64,000 nucleotides of DNA from Phylloscopus collybita (GCA_027886175.1 JAJNNQ010000003.1:7107501-7171500); one strand, 5' to 3'; positions 48,201 through 59,879 are shown, numbered from the stretch's first letter. The notes: generated from the sequence alone by a model not told the origin. Program-made: numbers and translations.

Positions 48201-51200
48201 AGGACTCTATTGATAGGCTCTAATTATGTTCCTGGCCTTTCCATTATTTATGTCTTGGCTCCTGCAAACCATTTGATTACTTCTGCTTTCTACCCATTTG
48301 TTTCCAGTGACTGCCATTCCTTAGGTCAAGGACAATCCTGTAAATGAGGATGTTCAGAATGAGCTGTACTCCAGAAGGGCAGACTGAGCTTCTAGGGGCA
48401 GCACAGAGGTGAGGGGGAAGAGGACAAGAAGCACAGAGATCCCCTCCTCTGCCACATGACAGAGTATACACTTTGGGGCTTTTCATGGGGCTTTTCACTT
48501 CTGGGTGTCACAACCCACAGTACGACTCTGCATTGTCCATATGCAAATGCAGCTTATGTGGCTCTGGTTAATGACCTTTTTTCCCCTCCTGCTGTTCATT
48601 TAATGGAGGAGAAAGTCTGTTTCTGTGGGGATGATGTGGGGACAAACTCGCTGCTTTTTGCTGGTCCAGGGAGGGAGGGGCTGGGAGTGGAGTGGCAGCA
48701 CAGCTTCAGCAGGTGTGGGGTGGGACTCTGCAGCTGCCTTCCCCAAGGGAGCCCCCCCAGGCTGTGTCCAAGGCTGGACACTGGGGTTTGATATTCTCAC
48801 CTCCCTACAACAGGGGTGCTGTAGCTGATCATGGCTTCTGTGGTCAGGGACAAAACCTTCCATTCCAATGCATTTGCACACACTTTCCTGCATTTGTGTT
48901 CTCCTTACGTGCTGTTGGAACTTAACTGTTGGTGAGAGGCTTAAATTACAGTCTTAACTTTTGATCAAACCTTCAAATAATGAGCTAAATCTGTCCCTTG
49001 TAACTCTTCATTTCCTTAGAGTAAGTGGCACATGCAAGGAAAGTTAGGCCCATTAGTCTTCCTGTAGCTATTTGGGAGAAGTGGGTAATTAATTTTACTT
49101 TTTAAATATTGTTGCCTCAAACTGGAGATTTCTAAGTTTTACAAGATTTTTACTGTACCTTTGTCTAAGTGAGTTGACATTTTAGATTTAGGTACAGATT
49201 TTTAGCACATCAGGGTTTTTTTAATAATCACAGTATAATCTGTGTGAGCAATGAAATATTTAAAACACCCAGGAAAATATTTAGAGTTAAAACATGAGCA
49301 GACTTTATGCACAGACAATGGAACATATCTCCCTCTGCAGTTCATAATTTTAAGATTAAAAATAAACCTTCAAAATCTTCCTCCCACCCTCCCCCCCCCC
49401 CCCACCAAACACTGTAGGATATCTCAGTACCAATAAAAGCGTAACAAGGAACTTTTCAGACTGGCAGATAAAAGGAAGAACCAGGATACTTTGGGCCTAT
49501 GCAGTTTAAGAGTTAATAATATGTAAAATGTTATGTGAGTAAATGCTGAGAAGCAAGACAGCCACATCCAGTGAGAGCCACCAGTGACCTGCCCATTAGA
49601 GCCTTCAAACACATTTCTCCCTTCCTAGTTCAAAGCTTGTCTTTTGGATTTTGTATTGGCAAAAGTGCTGGTAAACAAAGGATTTTGTTAAGAAGATTGC
49701 ATAATTTTAATGAAAATATGACCTAGTTACTTAGCATTTCACTTTGAGGAGCTAAATCTAACATGCCAAAGATGAGTGATGAGGTGATTGGGAAACTGCT
49801 GATGGAAAGCTGCAGCAAGTTTGACAAGATGAAATCTTTAGGGTATGGCAGAATGTGTTGCATTTGCAAAGGTTACCCTTAAATGAGATAGACAAGACCT
49901 ATAGAGGACAAAGTATGGAAAACATATGCTTTGATAAAAGCCCTAACGTGATTTCTTTTGCAAGCAGATTAAGAACTCAGTCAAGACAGATGAGCTTGTG
50001 TGTCGGGAGCTGACAGCTTTGACAGTCCAAGTACCAGAAGGATGAACAGGCAGTGAACAAAACCACATTTCCGAGTAACCTACCTAGAATAAGAACACGT
50101 TCTCACTTCAGGTCATTTCTCTGCATTAATAATTACCAGTTTAATGTTTTGTTGCTCAAATGGACCACAAGTTTGAGACAAGCAGGTTGTGACAAACCAA
50201 AACAAAACATGAAACGCACCAAGACAACAGATAAGAAATTTAGTCTCTCTTTTTTGTTTCAAATTGGCTTATTCAGCTTCATGGTTTTTTATTTTGAAGT
50301 ATCAGTCATTTTACAAAACATTAAGGAGCCTCAACTGACTGAGCTGAGTGAAAAATGTGGATTTTTGCTTCTGCAATTATTCCAGTGGAAGACAAAAAGG
50401 AAATAGATCATATAAAGTAGAGATACACTGCATATGTAATTGCTTTTACAGAAAGCCACAGCATTTAAATCCTGGGCCTGTCTACTTGACTTACACACAT
50501 CTTGGTTGAACACTAATGTCATGGAATTTAGATCTATTGGGCTGAGGAACAGCTTCCTGAAAGAGAGTCAGAGGTGCTTCAATTGAGCTGGACAAAGCAT
50601 GTGAGAACACAGCATCCATTTCAAGTGGATGGCATTGTGTAATAGATCTTTTCCATTACTAAGATGTACAAATCTATTGTACAGAAAGGAAAGGTATCAT
50701 GCATTACAACTAGTGTGAGGCTTTCCAGAGGGGAAAAATACTCCCTGTTTATAGTCTAGAGATGGCAGGGAAGCAAAGGATACTTTTTTCCTAAGAAAAA
50801 ACCCAAAATGGATCTGATAACTGGGTTCTATTTCTACTTTCTTAAAAAAAAAAAAAAAAAAAAAAGAAAATGGCAAAAAGATATATAATCTCAGGTTACA
50901 CATTTGGCAAGCAGTGTCTCATTTTTCCATTTTCAAATGAGGCTATTATTTTTCATTAATTTCCAGATTTTCTACCTGACAGAAAAGTTTTTGAAGTCCA
51001 GGCCTAAAAGTAGCTGTGCAAGGTGAGAAAATTATTTTCACCTAAAAGCTAATCCACCAGAAAAACTGTCTCTTCTCCCTCCCAGTGGCAATGGCTGAAG
51101 CCACTTTCAGTTAGAAAGTGAGAAGCGGCAAAGAAGGTGTGTGAACAAACCTGATCTATGGGAATGCAGATATAAATATTTGTACCTGTTTGTGCATACA

Positions 51201-54200
51201 GACATGCAACCCTCAGCAATCATTTCCAACAAGACCTGTCCAAGACACAATACAACAGTGGAATTGGGCAAATCTACAAACCTTTAGCCCAGAGCCCTCC
51301 GTATTAGAGTTCCTTTTCCAGCAGGAAAAAGTCCTGTGACCACACTGCTCCCCCACCTGTGGAGATAAACTGCTAATGAACATTGGTGTAATGATTGCTT
51401 CCTGTTTTCCTTAGCAATTCCCCAGTTCTGAGGATTCCTGCCTGACCAAGAGGCCCAAAGGATAGATATTTTACATGGGTAGGGAACCACTAGAAATCGA
51501 ATTTCAGAACTGGAGGGAGGGGAAAAAAGATGGTGCTGTAAACTGGAGTTTGAAGTTTTTCCCTCTGTACAGGAAGGTCACAGTTCACTGCAGTATTAAA
51601 CTCTGAATGTTTCAGATGCTGACAGTTAATTTCACAACCTATTCATTTCAGAGGTGTGGGAAGATATTTTCCCTGATGATCCAGAGAGCATGCCTTGATG
51701 TCAGTGGTTAGCCAGTGGGAAGTTCCTCCTTGCCTTTTTAACGTTAATAAATCTTCCAGATCCTCTTACCTGTATTGCAGGTGCAAGTTCTAATTCTGAT
51801 GCTGAATCAGAGTCCAAGGCACTCTTGACATTAGTCAGCTCAGACTGTGATCTGCTTTCTGTGGACCTAGAAATAATGCATTTACACACTCAGCACCAGG
51901 ACACGCTGCCCCAGGTCTTTCAGGTTCACAAGCACACACTGATTAATTAGGTTATTCCTTTCAAATGAATTGCTTAACTTGCAGTTATCAAAAGTGCCTG
52001 GACCCTTCTTTGTGTTCTCACTCTTCTATTTCATAGACAGGGAAACTGAGGGTAGAGAAAGACACAAGACTGTGCCTCAGTCAGTGTCTAAAAATCAATC
52101 ACCACAATAAAGGATTTCACTGCATGTCTCTGTAGAATTCTCACCACCACTTATTAAGTAATTACACCTGCTACTTTCCACAACATTAAAAATTGCTGGC
52201 AAGATGGCATTTTACAGTGCCCTTGCTTTTGATACATTGTCCAAAATAAGTGCTTGAACACATTTAATGTCATCATAACAGGTTTAATACCATGATTTGT
52301 TATCAGGCAAGCATTTCTGTGAATTTAGAGAGCTGGGCTGGAAATATTTTTTTTTTAAGGAAAGCAAAAAGTTGTACCATAAAATCTCTTTTGATGGAGC
52401 TCTGGATGATGATGATGTTCGCTCTGCAGAAGGGTGGACCTTGCTACTCCTGTCTCCATGAAAACTGACATCATCCCATTTCTCTATCTGTGTCTGAATA
52501 TCAACTGAAAAATAAAGAATAGAAAGATATAAATCTTTTAAAGAAGCTACCTCTGAAAATTTTATCTCCTCTGTAAAATGTGTGTTATAGAGCAAATAAT
52601 GCCACCAAAGCCTATATTTTAATAAAGGTCCAACATACAGAAATATTGTGCACCTTTCTAGTTGATGTGCTGTGAAAATATTTGGAAATTCACAACATTT
52701 TTTTAAGCCTATTAGCATTCATGGTGAGAATGTCAGTGCAAGACTTGACTTAAAATCAGTGACTTGTATGTAATTTAGACAAATTGTAAAAATGAAGGTT
52801 CTTTTAGAGACTAACGTGTAAAAATGACTATGTAGGCAACTGATATTATTCAGTCATGTGTCAGACTCACTTTGCAAAGATCAGATGTTCAGCTCCTGTT
52901 TGAAGATAAAGGTCTCTAAAAGAATTTCTGTGCTGATGAATGGAAAAATTGCTGCCTTGGTATAAACTACATTTACCTTGCAAATTTCTCAGTTGCACTG
53001 CAAGTAATTTAGTTTGGATGGAACTAAATCAAATTCACCTTTTCCAAAGCTTGTCAATAGATCAGGCTTGGCAGGATATTGAGTTGTTTTGGGGATTTTT
53101 TTTTTTCAGTCTGTATAAATATATCTCTCTTGTCAAGAATGGGTTTTTTTTTTCTCTCCTATGCATTGATAAAGCAGTATTTACAATAATAATTGTGCAT
53201 TCCTGACACCTGCAGTTCTGAAAAGGACATCAGTATGGGCTGCCTCTCATTTGTGTCCTTTACTAATCTCTCATCTCACCCCTACAGATTTTTCTACCAT
53301 TTTACACACCCAGACTAAATTCCTTTTTCCAAAGAAATTTCAGAATTTTATTAGCACACTTAGCGACAACTTAATAGGAACAATGGCAAAAGCAAAATGC
53401 AAAGTGTCTTCAGAGTGTTTAAGGATTAAAGTGCTTCAAGTAGTTTATGATGGGGAGCAAAGGTTCCCCTGTTGAAATGTGGTGCAGAAAAATTTCTGGT
53501 GTTGCTCATTATTTTGTGATGATAGCCAGGAGAAGCTTGTGCTAAGCAGGGCTATGGAGCACTGATCAAACAGCTACACTCTTACCTAAATCTAGAGAAG
53601 ACTTGTCTGCAACTCTGACAGCCTGGGCTTTCTGCTCAGAATCCACACTGATCAGGTCAGGATTCTCTGTCTTCTTTCTGTGGGCTGAAGCTTTTAAGCC
53701 TTCACTTCTTGAAGGATTCTCTGATTTCTTTGCTTTGTTTTGGGTTTGTGAGACAGGTTCACTAAGATCCAAGAGATCCAGACCTGTTGATAATACTTAG
53801 AGACAAGATGTTAAAAATCAGTGTTGTTTTAAATCAAATAGCTCACTTTTTAAAGATTCGTTTTAATTGGGGAAAAAAAAAAATACTGATGTGTTGGCAT
53901 TTGGCTAGGGTAAGTGTGTGTTTCCTGGTGAAAGATGATGAACAGTATACTAAAATATGCCTGGGGATTTCAAGTGCTTAACTGAGCGCAGTTTAGTGGA
54001 TTTGCAAAAAAAAAAACTCCAAAAACAAAGAACTTTTCCTCTTAAAATCTTAGAGACATCTGAGGTCTTATGGCTTTCACAGGTGAAGCCCTCTTTTGTG
54101 AGGGTTACCTGTTCAACTGAGGTTTTAGATGAGATTTGGTTTAATCTTATGATTTGTTAAGTCGTGGTAACAGCTGCTGAGGGCAGAGCAGTTGTGCCAC

Positions 54201-55773
54201 AATCCAGCTGGGAAAAGCTGGAGCAGGCAGCTCCTGGGGGGACCTGGCTCATAAAGGAATAAAGATGTTTATTAATGGTTTCTGCTGTTGTTGGTGTCTG
54301 TGCTTTGGGCCATAAATACTGAATATAAAGTCTAATGCCATTTCTATTAAGGACTGTATCAGTACGAAAGGAATGTTCAATTTCAGCTCTTCTTTTAAAA
54401 TTTGCCTGAAGAGTAACATTCATAACATTCACAATTCTTTAGCATGTAAAAGGTAGAAAAACTCCCTCTTTATAATCATGTTACAGGGCAGGTGTTTTTG
54501 ACAAATCAGTTTGCATTATCTCTTGCAGTGCTTTATCTGTGCTCTTGGAAATCACTGAATTTCATCAATCTTCATAGAATAATTTTTTATTTTATTATTA
54601 AATGAATTTAATTATCACCCCCACCCCAATCTGATAGGCATTCAAGGCAGGTGTAAAATTTACAGGTTCATTTTAAAACAAACACCATTTTTAAACAACC
54701 TGAAATAGCTGTTTCATCCCTGTAATATCTTCAGCTATATTTTTAAAGGGAAAAAATATTACTTACAATGGTTATCTAATTCAGTATTTCAGCCTTTGTT
54801 ACTAGAACTTGCATACTGCTTTAGACGTATTCATTAGATGTCAAGATAATCACTCAGCTGTCAATTATTCATTTAATAATTTGCATGTATATAAATTTTA
54901 ATTAAATGGCTTCTAACAAGCCAAGTCATTTTATGAGACAGCAAGAGACCACAGTAGTGCTGTGCTGATATTATTGTGTCTCAGCTGATCTGCTCAACAG
55001 CATTGATCAGCTTTGCACAGATACTGAGTAGGAGGGGGCTAATTTCTAAAAATACTTCCAAAGGACAATAGACTTCAAGTAGAATTCAGTATAATTCAAA
55101 AGGTTTTTGTGATTCACTCTTACTTCTATTACCTCCTCTACTTCCTCATTGTAACACAAAGGAGGTAAGAAATATATTAGATCCTTTCACTAATAAAATG
55201 TCTGAACTCAGCCTGGATAAAGTGTTTTGATACCTCCCCCCTTTTTTTCTCTAACACCTCATCTAAGATTTCACTAAAAAAAAATCTTTCTACAGTAAGG
55301 AATGTGTTTGATTAAACCCAGACTAAATGTGGGTTTTCCCATAGGTTACAATTTTGCAAAACCAAATATAGAGAATTGATTCAAACTCATATGTACATCC
55401 TGTGAGACTTAAGCAAATAGCATTAATTTCAGCCCCAAAAGTCTGCTGGAATGGATGTGCTTTGAATCACATCAGGTTTCCTCTAAAATGTAATGAACAG
55501 AGTTTTTCTTCTACCAGGTCAGGCAATTATAATTTAATGCCAGCTCGTGATTTTGTGCACACAGTAACAAACCAAGAAGTCACTTGACGAAAATGTGCCA
55601 CAATTAAGCTAAAACTAAAACTATTTTTCTCTAGTGAGGGATAGTAAAGAATGTTGTTTACCTGCAGTATTCGATGTTACAGGCCTTGCAACAGCTTCTG
55701 GCTTAGTTTCACAGAGAAAGTCATCAATGGAGGGGCTCAGGAGGGGTCTGCTCTCCTGTTGCTCATTCACCAG
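33289..55773 (-). CDS. PEX5L: PEX5L (TRIP8b), PEX5-related protein (3' part, 12 coding exons)
   Basis: Coding exons in transcript order: 55773-55662, 53795-53586, 52504-52378, 51866-51770, 45746-45651, 39118-39002, 38065-37922, 37094-37024, 36254-36057, 34802-34637, 34266-34109, 33493-33289. Joined they give about 566 residues ending in TAA. PEX5L is a neuronal cytoplasmic homologue of the peroxisome import receptor PEX5. Its known role is as the HCN-channel auxiliary subunit TRIP8b: its TPR domain grips the C-terminal tripeptide of HCN, and a central helix-rich core binds the cyclic-nucleotide-binding domain, reducing cAMP response and controlling surface expression. Seen here: the LDLLDLSEP motif (~42-50), the core [30 protein letters not shown] (~198-225) and TPR units from ~254 to the end. 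PEX5 itself is unlikely, because the central region is TRIP8b-specific. The start codon and variable N-terminal exons lie beyond 64000. Confidence 0.97.
34109..34266 (-). CDS. PEX5L: PEX5L coding exon (158 nt, TPR peptide-binding units)
   Basis: It encodes [20 protein letters not shown], then [20 protein letters not shown] and [12 protein letters not shown](R). In PEX5 the equivalent NRLGA and RYNLG positions contact the C-terminal peptide ligand; in TRIP8b that ligand is the HCN tail. The acceptor is ttctccccag and the donor gtgagt. Confidence 0.97.
34637..34802 (-). CDS. PEX5L: PEX5L coding exon (166 nt, TPR)
   Basis: It encodes (S)[19 protein letters not shown], then [20 protein letters not shown] and [16 protein letters not shown]. 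The acceptor is cttgtctag and the donor gtacct. Confidence 0.97.
36057..36254 (-). CDS. PEX5L: PEX5L coding exon (198 nt, TPR and hinge)
   Basis: It encodes (R)[19 protein letters not shown], then [20 protein letters not shown] and [20 protein letters not shown], ending SKTADE(S). Human has DACDALKNW where this has EAYQSLRNW. The acceptor is ttctgcctag and the donor gtaaat. Confidence 0.96.
37024..37094 (-). CDS. PEX5L: PEX5L coding exon (71 nt, TPR)
   Basis: It encodes [20 protein letters not shown] then ALQ(R), a classic TPR helix pair that matches human exactly. The acceptor is tttttgcag and the donor gtagag. Confidence 0.97.
37922..38065 (-). CDS. PEX5L: PEX5L coding exon (144 nt, first TPR unit)
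   Basis: This phase-0 exon of 48 codons encodes [20 protein letters not shown], then [20 protein letters not shown] and LQEPNDAE. It opens the TPR domain. The acceptor is cttctccag and the donor gtattc. Confidence 0.96.
39002..39118 (-). CDS. PEX5L: PEX5L coding exon (117 nt, rest of HCN-binding core)
   Basis: It encodes [20 protein letters not shown] then [19 protein letters not shown]. The Trp-rich helix is practically invariant with human. The divergence (PG and TIEK) is confined to the tail leading to the TPR domain. The acceptor is ttcttctag and the donor gtaaca. Confidence 0.96.
39186..39231. repeat. T/(TTTG)n tract
   Basis: A long T run followed by tttg and ttttg units, in a PEX5L intron. 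Confidence 0.8.
41955..42040 (+). mobile_element. CR1 LINE fragment (3' end), older copy
   Basis: It reads gaggtgtccctgcccatggc, agggggtggaactggagcac, then ctttccaatccaaacc and gtctgtgatccta. This is the sense orientation of the CR1 3' end with several substitutions, antisense to PEX5L in its 6.5-kb intron. Confidence 0.85.
45651..45746 (-). CDS. PEX5L: PEX5L coding exon (96 nt, start of HCN-binding core)
   Basis: It encodes [20 protein letters not shown] then [12 protein letters not shown]. In TRIP8b the stretch [12 protein letters not shown] begins the minimal peptide that binds the HCN cyclic-nucleotide-binding domain. This exon is isolated between introns of about 6.5 and 6.0 kb. The acceptor is attttttag and the donor gtatta. 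Confidence 0.96.
49391..49403. repeat. C13 run
   Basis: A homopolymer C run in a C/T-rich setting, on the minus strand a G run in the PEX5L intron. Long C runs are rare in this otherwise AT-rich window. Confidence 0.8.
50844..50865. repeat. A22 run
   Basis: A homopolymer in a PEX5L intron. No target-site duplication or retroposed gene sequence is visible beside it. Confidence 0.8.
51770..51866 (-). CDS. PEX5L: PEX5L coding exon (97 nt)
   Basis: It encodes (W)[19 protein letters not shown] then [13 protein letters not shown]. The match is to human EHRSQPELSGGKSALNSES. The acceptor is atttctag and the donor gtaaga. It is acidic and probably disordered. Confidence 0.94.
52025..52090 (-). repeat. 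Possible ancient SINE/LINE tail
   Basis: The text tttcatagacagggaaactg, then aaagacacaagactgtgcct resembles the same old amniote motif with gaaactgagg. Weak evidence. Confidence 0.3.
52378..52504 (-). CDS. PEX5L: PEX5L coding exon (127 nt, EKWDDV)
   Basis: It encodes (V)[18 protein letters not shown], then [20 protein letters not shown] and EIL(W). Four serine codons come from a TCA repeat. The acceptor is atttttcag and the donor gtacaa, which splits the Trp codon. Confidence 0.95.
53586..53795 (-). CDS. PEX5L: PEX5L coding exon (210 nt, LLDL region)
   Basis: It encodes (V)[19 protein letters not shown], then a Lys/Ser-rich stretch and [20 protein letters not shown]. The upstream acceptor (ctctaag) is preferred because it restores VLSTG, matching human VLTTG. 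A second acceptor (atcaacag) 12 nt further in would drop four residues in frame. The LLDL repeats resemble clathrin-binding boxes (inference). The segment is about six residues longer than in human, in a low-complexity part. Confidence 0.93.
55662..55773 (-). CDS. PEX5L: PEX5L coding exon (112 nt, LVNEQQ)
   Basis: It encodes [20 protein letters not shown] then [17 protein letters not shown]. In the human gene the same exon follows ..LTMTSQ. The acceptor is ttgctag and the donor gtaaac. This is the most 5' PEX5L exon I could find. Confidence 0.95.
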
Positions 55774-55920
55774 CTAGCAACAAAGAACCCCAGGTCACAG
55801 AGTGCTCTTGGGATACAGAATTTACAGAAATAAAACATGTTCTCACAATATCATGTGCTTTATTTTTAATTGTGAGAGTAAGATATTGCAATTAGACAAT
55901 GCACAAATAGCGCTGAGATT

Positions 55921-55941
55921 AAAAAAAAAAAAAAAAAAAAA
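55921..55941. repeat. A21 run
   Basis: A homopolymer in the distal PEX5L intron, close to the exon at 55662-55773. Confidence 0.8.
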
Positions 55942-56161
55942 GGTTTAGTTACTCTTTTGGGGCAAAATCATATTCCAGTTTAACAAATCACACAAAAAAT
56001 AAAGCAGCAAGATGATTTCTCCTTAGCAGTTATTGCATACTATTGCTTATAGGGCTAAAGTTACAGGGCTTGATGCAGCTCCCTTCAAATCCATGGTGAA
56101 GTTGCCCTTCTCTGTCACCAGGAGGCCAAGCAGGGATTGGTTTTGGTTGTTTTTTTGTTGG

Positions 56162-56177
56162 TTTTTTTTTTTTTTTT
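56162..56177. repeat. T16 run
   Basis: A homopolymer preceded by tttttttgttgg. It resembles the other T/G-rich tracts of the window. Confidence 0.75.
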
Positions 56178-59124
56178 GGAAGTGGCCTTTTTTCCCCACA
56201 AGTAACATGCTTCCCCACAGAACTTCCACAATAGCATTTCAGCTTGCAAATAAGCATTAGCCCATTAAACAATAACCTGCTGAGACAGGAAACACTTCTC
56301 TGCCATACAACGACATGTGAATGACAGTGGATGGAGCCTGGTGAGTGTGTGAACTTCCTGCAGGAGTCCTGGCTGTGGGAGGACTCATAAAATGCTTTTT
56401 TATTTGTGAGCAGTTTTCCATTTTTTAATTGTGTGAATGTTTGGTTTTTCTGCTACCTGACAGAAATCTCTGTATTCTGGGCTGTTTTAATTAGGAATTA
56501 AAAAGACAGAGCAGTACAAGTCTCAGAAATAAAAGTCTCCTCTTTGCCATCTATCTCTGATTGGAGGATCAAGAACTAAGCTGAGCTGGAGGGACGTCTG
56601 ATGGTTTGCCCTGCACTTACTTTATCTTAGTATCTTAATTTCTTTATCTAAAAAAAAAAAAAAAGTTCTCCACTGTTGCTTTTGTCTGGAGCTCTTTCAG
56701 CTTTATTTTATCCTTTTCACTCTTTTCTTGTTCTATCTCTTTTTCCATTGTTGAATTTTCAAAGTTTCCTCTCAGATATGTTTGAATTTCTAAATTTAGG
56801 GTGCTGATATGGACTAAAACTGGCCCCAAAGGGTATTTACTCACCCTCATACTTGTTAAATACTGGCCCTGAGATACTCCAGAAGCAGGATTATCTCTAA
56901 AGTTATTACAGCAAACCAGATTAGACTCACTGCTGTTCAGTACTTGATTTCTGCATTGCAAACCTGCAGCAAAATACTGAAGGTACTGAAATAACAAGCC
57001 CACTGTTTTGATGGATCAAACATTTGAGCTGATATCTAACACTGACTTGCTGTGTGTGTGCACAAACTCATCTGCCCAGGAGCTCAGAGTTTTGCTCTAA
57101 AACACCCCTGTTTAGTTTCCATGAGCACCATGGAAGATAGATGAGTGATTGCCTGCCCCGCTGAGCGCAGCACAACACGCAGATGTGGGGCTGAATTTAG
57201 AAATCTGGCAGTGATGCTGTCCCAAACTCCCAAAGTACATGTGCTAAACCCAGACTGCAGATGCACCTCACCAGGGAATTAATCATGGGGGATTTAACTC
57301 TGGATTGCCTGTCCAGGTTGCTGTCTCATTCAATGCACAGAAGGCACCTGCTTAATTTGGTAAAGCTTAGCACTTGATTGGAAATTGCACTTATATCAAC
57401 TGCACACCTTTGATTTACATTCGCCTCAGGTCTACAGATTTATCTAATGATGATATTTAGAACTTAAGCAGACCTAATTTTTCTTTTTATAATTTGCTGA
57501 CAGTCTTTACTCATGACTATTTTGAAAACATGTGGAGGCCTTAAGTTAAGAGTTGAGTCTTTTCCAAACTACTTTTAGCATTTTAAAATTTTATCCTAAT
57601 ATTAGCAAAAGTTGCTTGTATATATATATTTTTTCTTTTTACATTGACACGACATAAAGAAAAGCCCTAGACCATTTGGAGAGGGACAGGAGAGGAGATA
57701 GAAGAGGTTCTGTAGGAATCAGTGTAAATATAAAAACTTCATAGGAAATACTCCATTTCTTTATCTATAAGACTACCAGTAGGGAATATTATATTATCAC
57801 ATAATATTCAGGTGTTTATCAAGTTTCCCATTACATTCCATGGAAATTTTCTTTAATAGGAAAGAATGGGAGAAGGACGAAATGAGGAAAGATGATGAGA
57901 ACCAAAGTACCCAAGATCACTCATTGCAGACAGTGAAGAATAGAAAATCTGAAGACCAACTGGGAAGGCAGTTTATTGCCCAAACCTGCTGCAGAGGTCA
58001 GAGGATAAACTCTGGGAAGATCAGAAATAATGCTGAGAATCAGAGTCATGGAGGGGAAGAAGACAAGACCTAACAAAGATCTGAATTTTGCCAAGGTCTA
58101 ACTGAAGTATGAGGTCTGATAACTCTTTTTGTCCTTTTCAAAGATGGTTATCACATCCTTAGAATTTTCTTTATTATGTTCATTAGATTTATTACATTTT
58201 AAAGGAAGACTGAAAGAGTTTGACTTGCTTAGGCTAATAAAATGACTGTTGAGTAGGAATGTATATTCTTCATGTACACATAAAGGGAGAGTGATCCGAT
58301 GACACTGGAGGAGCAAAGTTATTTCAGCTGTAGAGAAATGCTGGCCTGATAACAGAGTTCTAAACTGGGCATGAGAACATCTGGTCTGGGAATTAAAAGA
58401 ACTGAACTATCAGAGCAGAGAACTGTGTGAATGGTATTTTTTTTCTTACTGTAGGGGGACACAATGCCCACTTACTTAAAATGGCTTTTGCCAAGCCTTC
58501 TACATGGCTGTTTGTGATGTGGCTGTGACCCAGAGAGTCCCTCCTAGTCCTGTGTCCTATGCTCCCATGGCAAGGACTAGAAGCTGCAGGAATGTCTTAT
58601 TGAAGGGTTTGCTCCTGTGAAAAATAACCTGCTTCCAGCTCAAATATTTTTGTCACAACAGATTGCAAAAACATGACCATGTCTACTAATTCCCAGTAAA
58701 CACAATCTACGTATGTATAGCAATGGAAAATATTAGAAAAATACTATTTTGACGTGAAGCAGACATTTAACAATGAATTAAGTCTTAAGAAGTTAGAATG
58801 CCATGAGATGGTATTTCTTTTGTAGAGAAGTGGGCAGTGGGGTAGGTTTCTGACATTACTCTTTAAGAAATTCCACTTGTTAAGCCCTTGGTCTCACACT
58901 TGGAATTTCATTTTGCTGCCTCATATACTGTACCAAATTTATCCCTCGCTTAATACTGCTCAAGTTATTAGAGTTATATCAGGCATGAATTTGGAGTAGT
59001 GCATAAAAGATTTATGAGATGAAAACTATGATCTGTATTAAACCAATAATTGATGGTTCTCAAGCACCTTTCAGGTTGAAAATCACAGAATGCCTTAAAA
59101 CATTCATGAATCGAGCCTGGCACC

Positions 59125-59215
59125 ACCTCAGAGCTGAGGAGTATTATCTCTGTGTTGCAGATGAGGGAAGCAAAGTGAAGTTAGGAAAGTCACCCTGCAA
59201 CCCTGGGTGCTGCAG
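59125..59215 (-). repeat. Possible ancient MIR/L2-like fragment
   Basis: The order gtattatct, gttgcagatgaggg, aagttaggaaagtcaccc parallels the common antisense form attatccc, ttacagatgagg, gaggttaagtgac of old amniote SINE/LINE tails. It is strongly diverged, so this is only a resemblance. Confidence 0.4.
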
Positions 59216-59879
59216 AAGCAGCACTGGAAGGAGCCAGGTGGCCCATCCTGCACCAGATTTATGTGCCCAATATCTGCACACAGGCCAAGTGGTGCAGCCT
59301 CAGCCTGGGAAAATGGGGCTATCTCAGTACTAATATAGCCAGTGGGTGCCATAAATTCTCATAATGTCTCTAGGAATTCGAATTCTCTCTATAAGATTCA
59401 CTTTAATTAAAGAAGAAGCCCACGCACTCCGTTAATTGAGGGATATGTGAAATCTGTGGAGGCTGATATTCCCTACTACCAACACATCTGAAGACACTCA
59501 TCCATAGTATAAGATACTCCTGAATTCAAATGAGTCTTCAGGGAACAGCACAGCAGAAAAAGGTGGTTTTCTTACCCCAGTACTGCTACTGTAATTTTTC
59601 ATTCCAAAAAGCATTTCAGTGGGGGTTTTGGGTGCTTTGGGAGAGATACTGGGAAAGTCAGAAATGTCTCATATCAGCCCCATTGTTTCAAAGTATGCAA
59701 AGCAAGGATCATTTAGTAGCAGCTAAGGTATGGTCCTTCCATCCCATTTTACATCCTCTCTTACTGCATTCCTGATCTTGATCTGTTTGCAGTGCAAAAG
59801 CATGCTGGTTTGTTTCTTTTTTAAAATTTTACTAGGGCATAACAAAATGCTAGTCTTTAAGATAAATTATTTAGACTCT

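Larger units (their letters stand above)
45747..51769 (-). other. PEX5L: PEX5L intron (6.0 kb)
   Basis: Mostly AT-rich sequence. It holds a GC-richer patch at 48380-48830, a C13 run (49391-49403) and an A22 run (50844-50865). No exon is recognised. Confidence 0.8.
51867..55661 (-). other. PEX5L: PEX5L introns 51867-52377, 52505-53585 and 53796-55661
   Basis: Introns between the N-terminal exons. The first has a stretch (52025-52090) that resembles an ancient SINE/LINE. The last has a very AT-rich block (54840-54910) with many ATTA motifs. Confidence 0.75.

Noticed and set aside
50053..50406. 117-codon plus-strand open frame near 50 kb
   Set aside because: Antisense in a PEX5L intron, no known motif, AT-rich random composition.
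50844..50865. A22 run considered as the tail of a retroposed gene copy
   Set aside because: No coding-like or transcript-like sequence upstream and no visible target-site duplication.
53586..53783. First placement of the PEX5L exon start at 53783
   Set aside because: The upstream acceptor at 53796-53797 recovers VLSTG as in human, so 53795 is preferred; the shorter form is kept only as an alternative.
56644..57003. 119-codon minus-strand open frame with a Lys/Glu-rich end, tested as a missing PEX5L exon
   Set aside because: It does not match the human upstream exon (..EEKPLLTMTSQ), lacks good splice sites and runs into a poly(A) tract.
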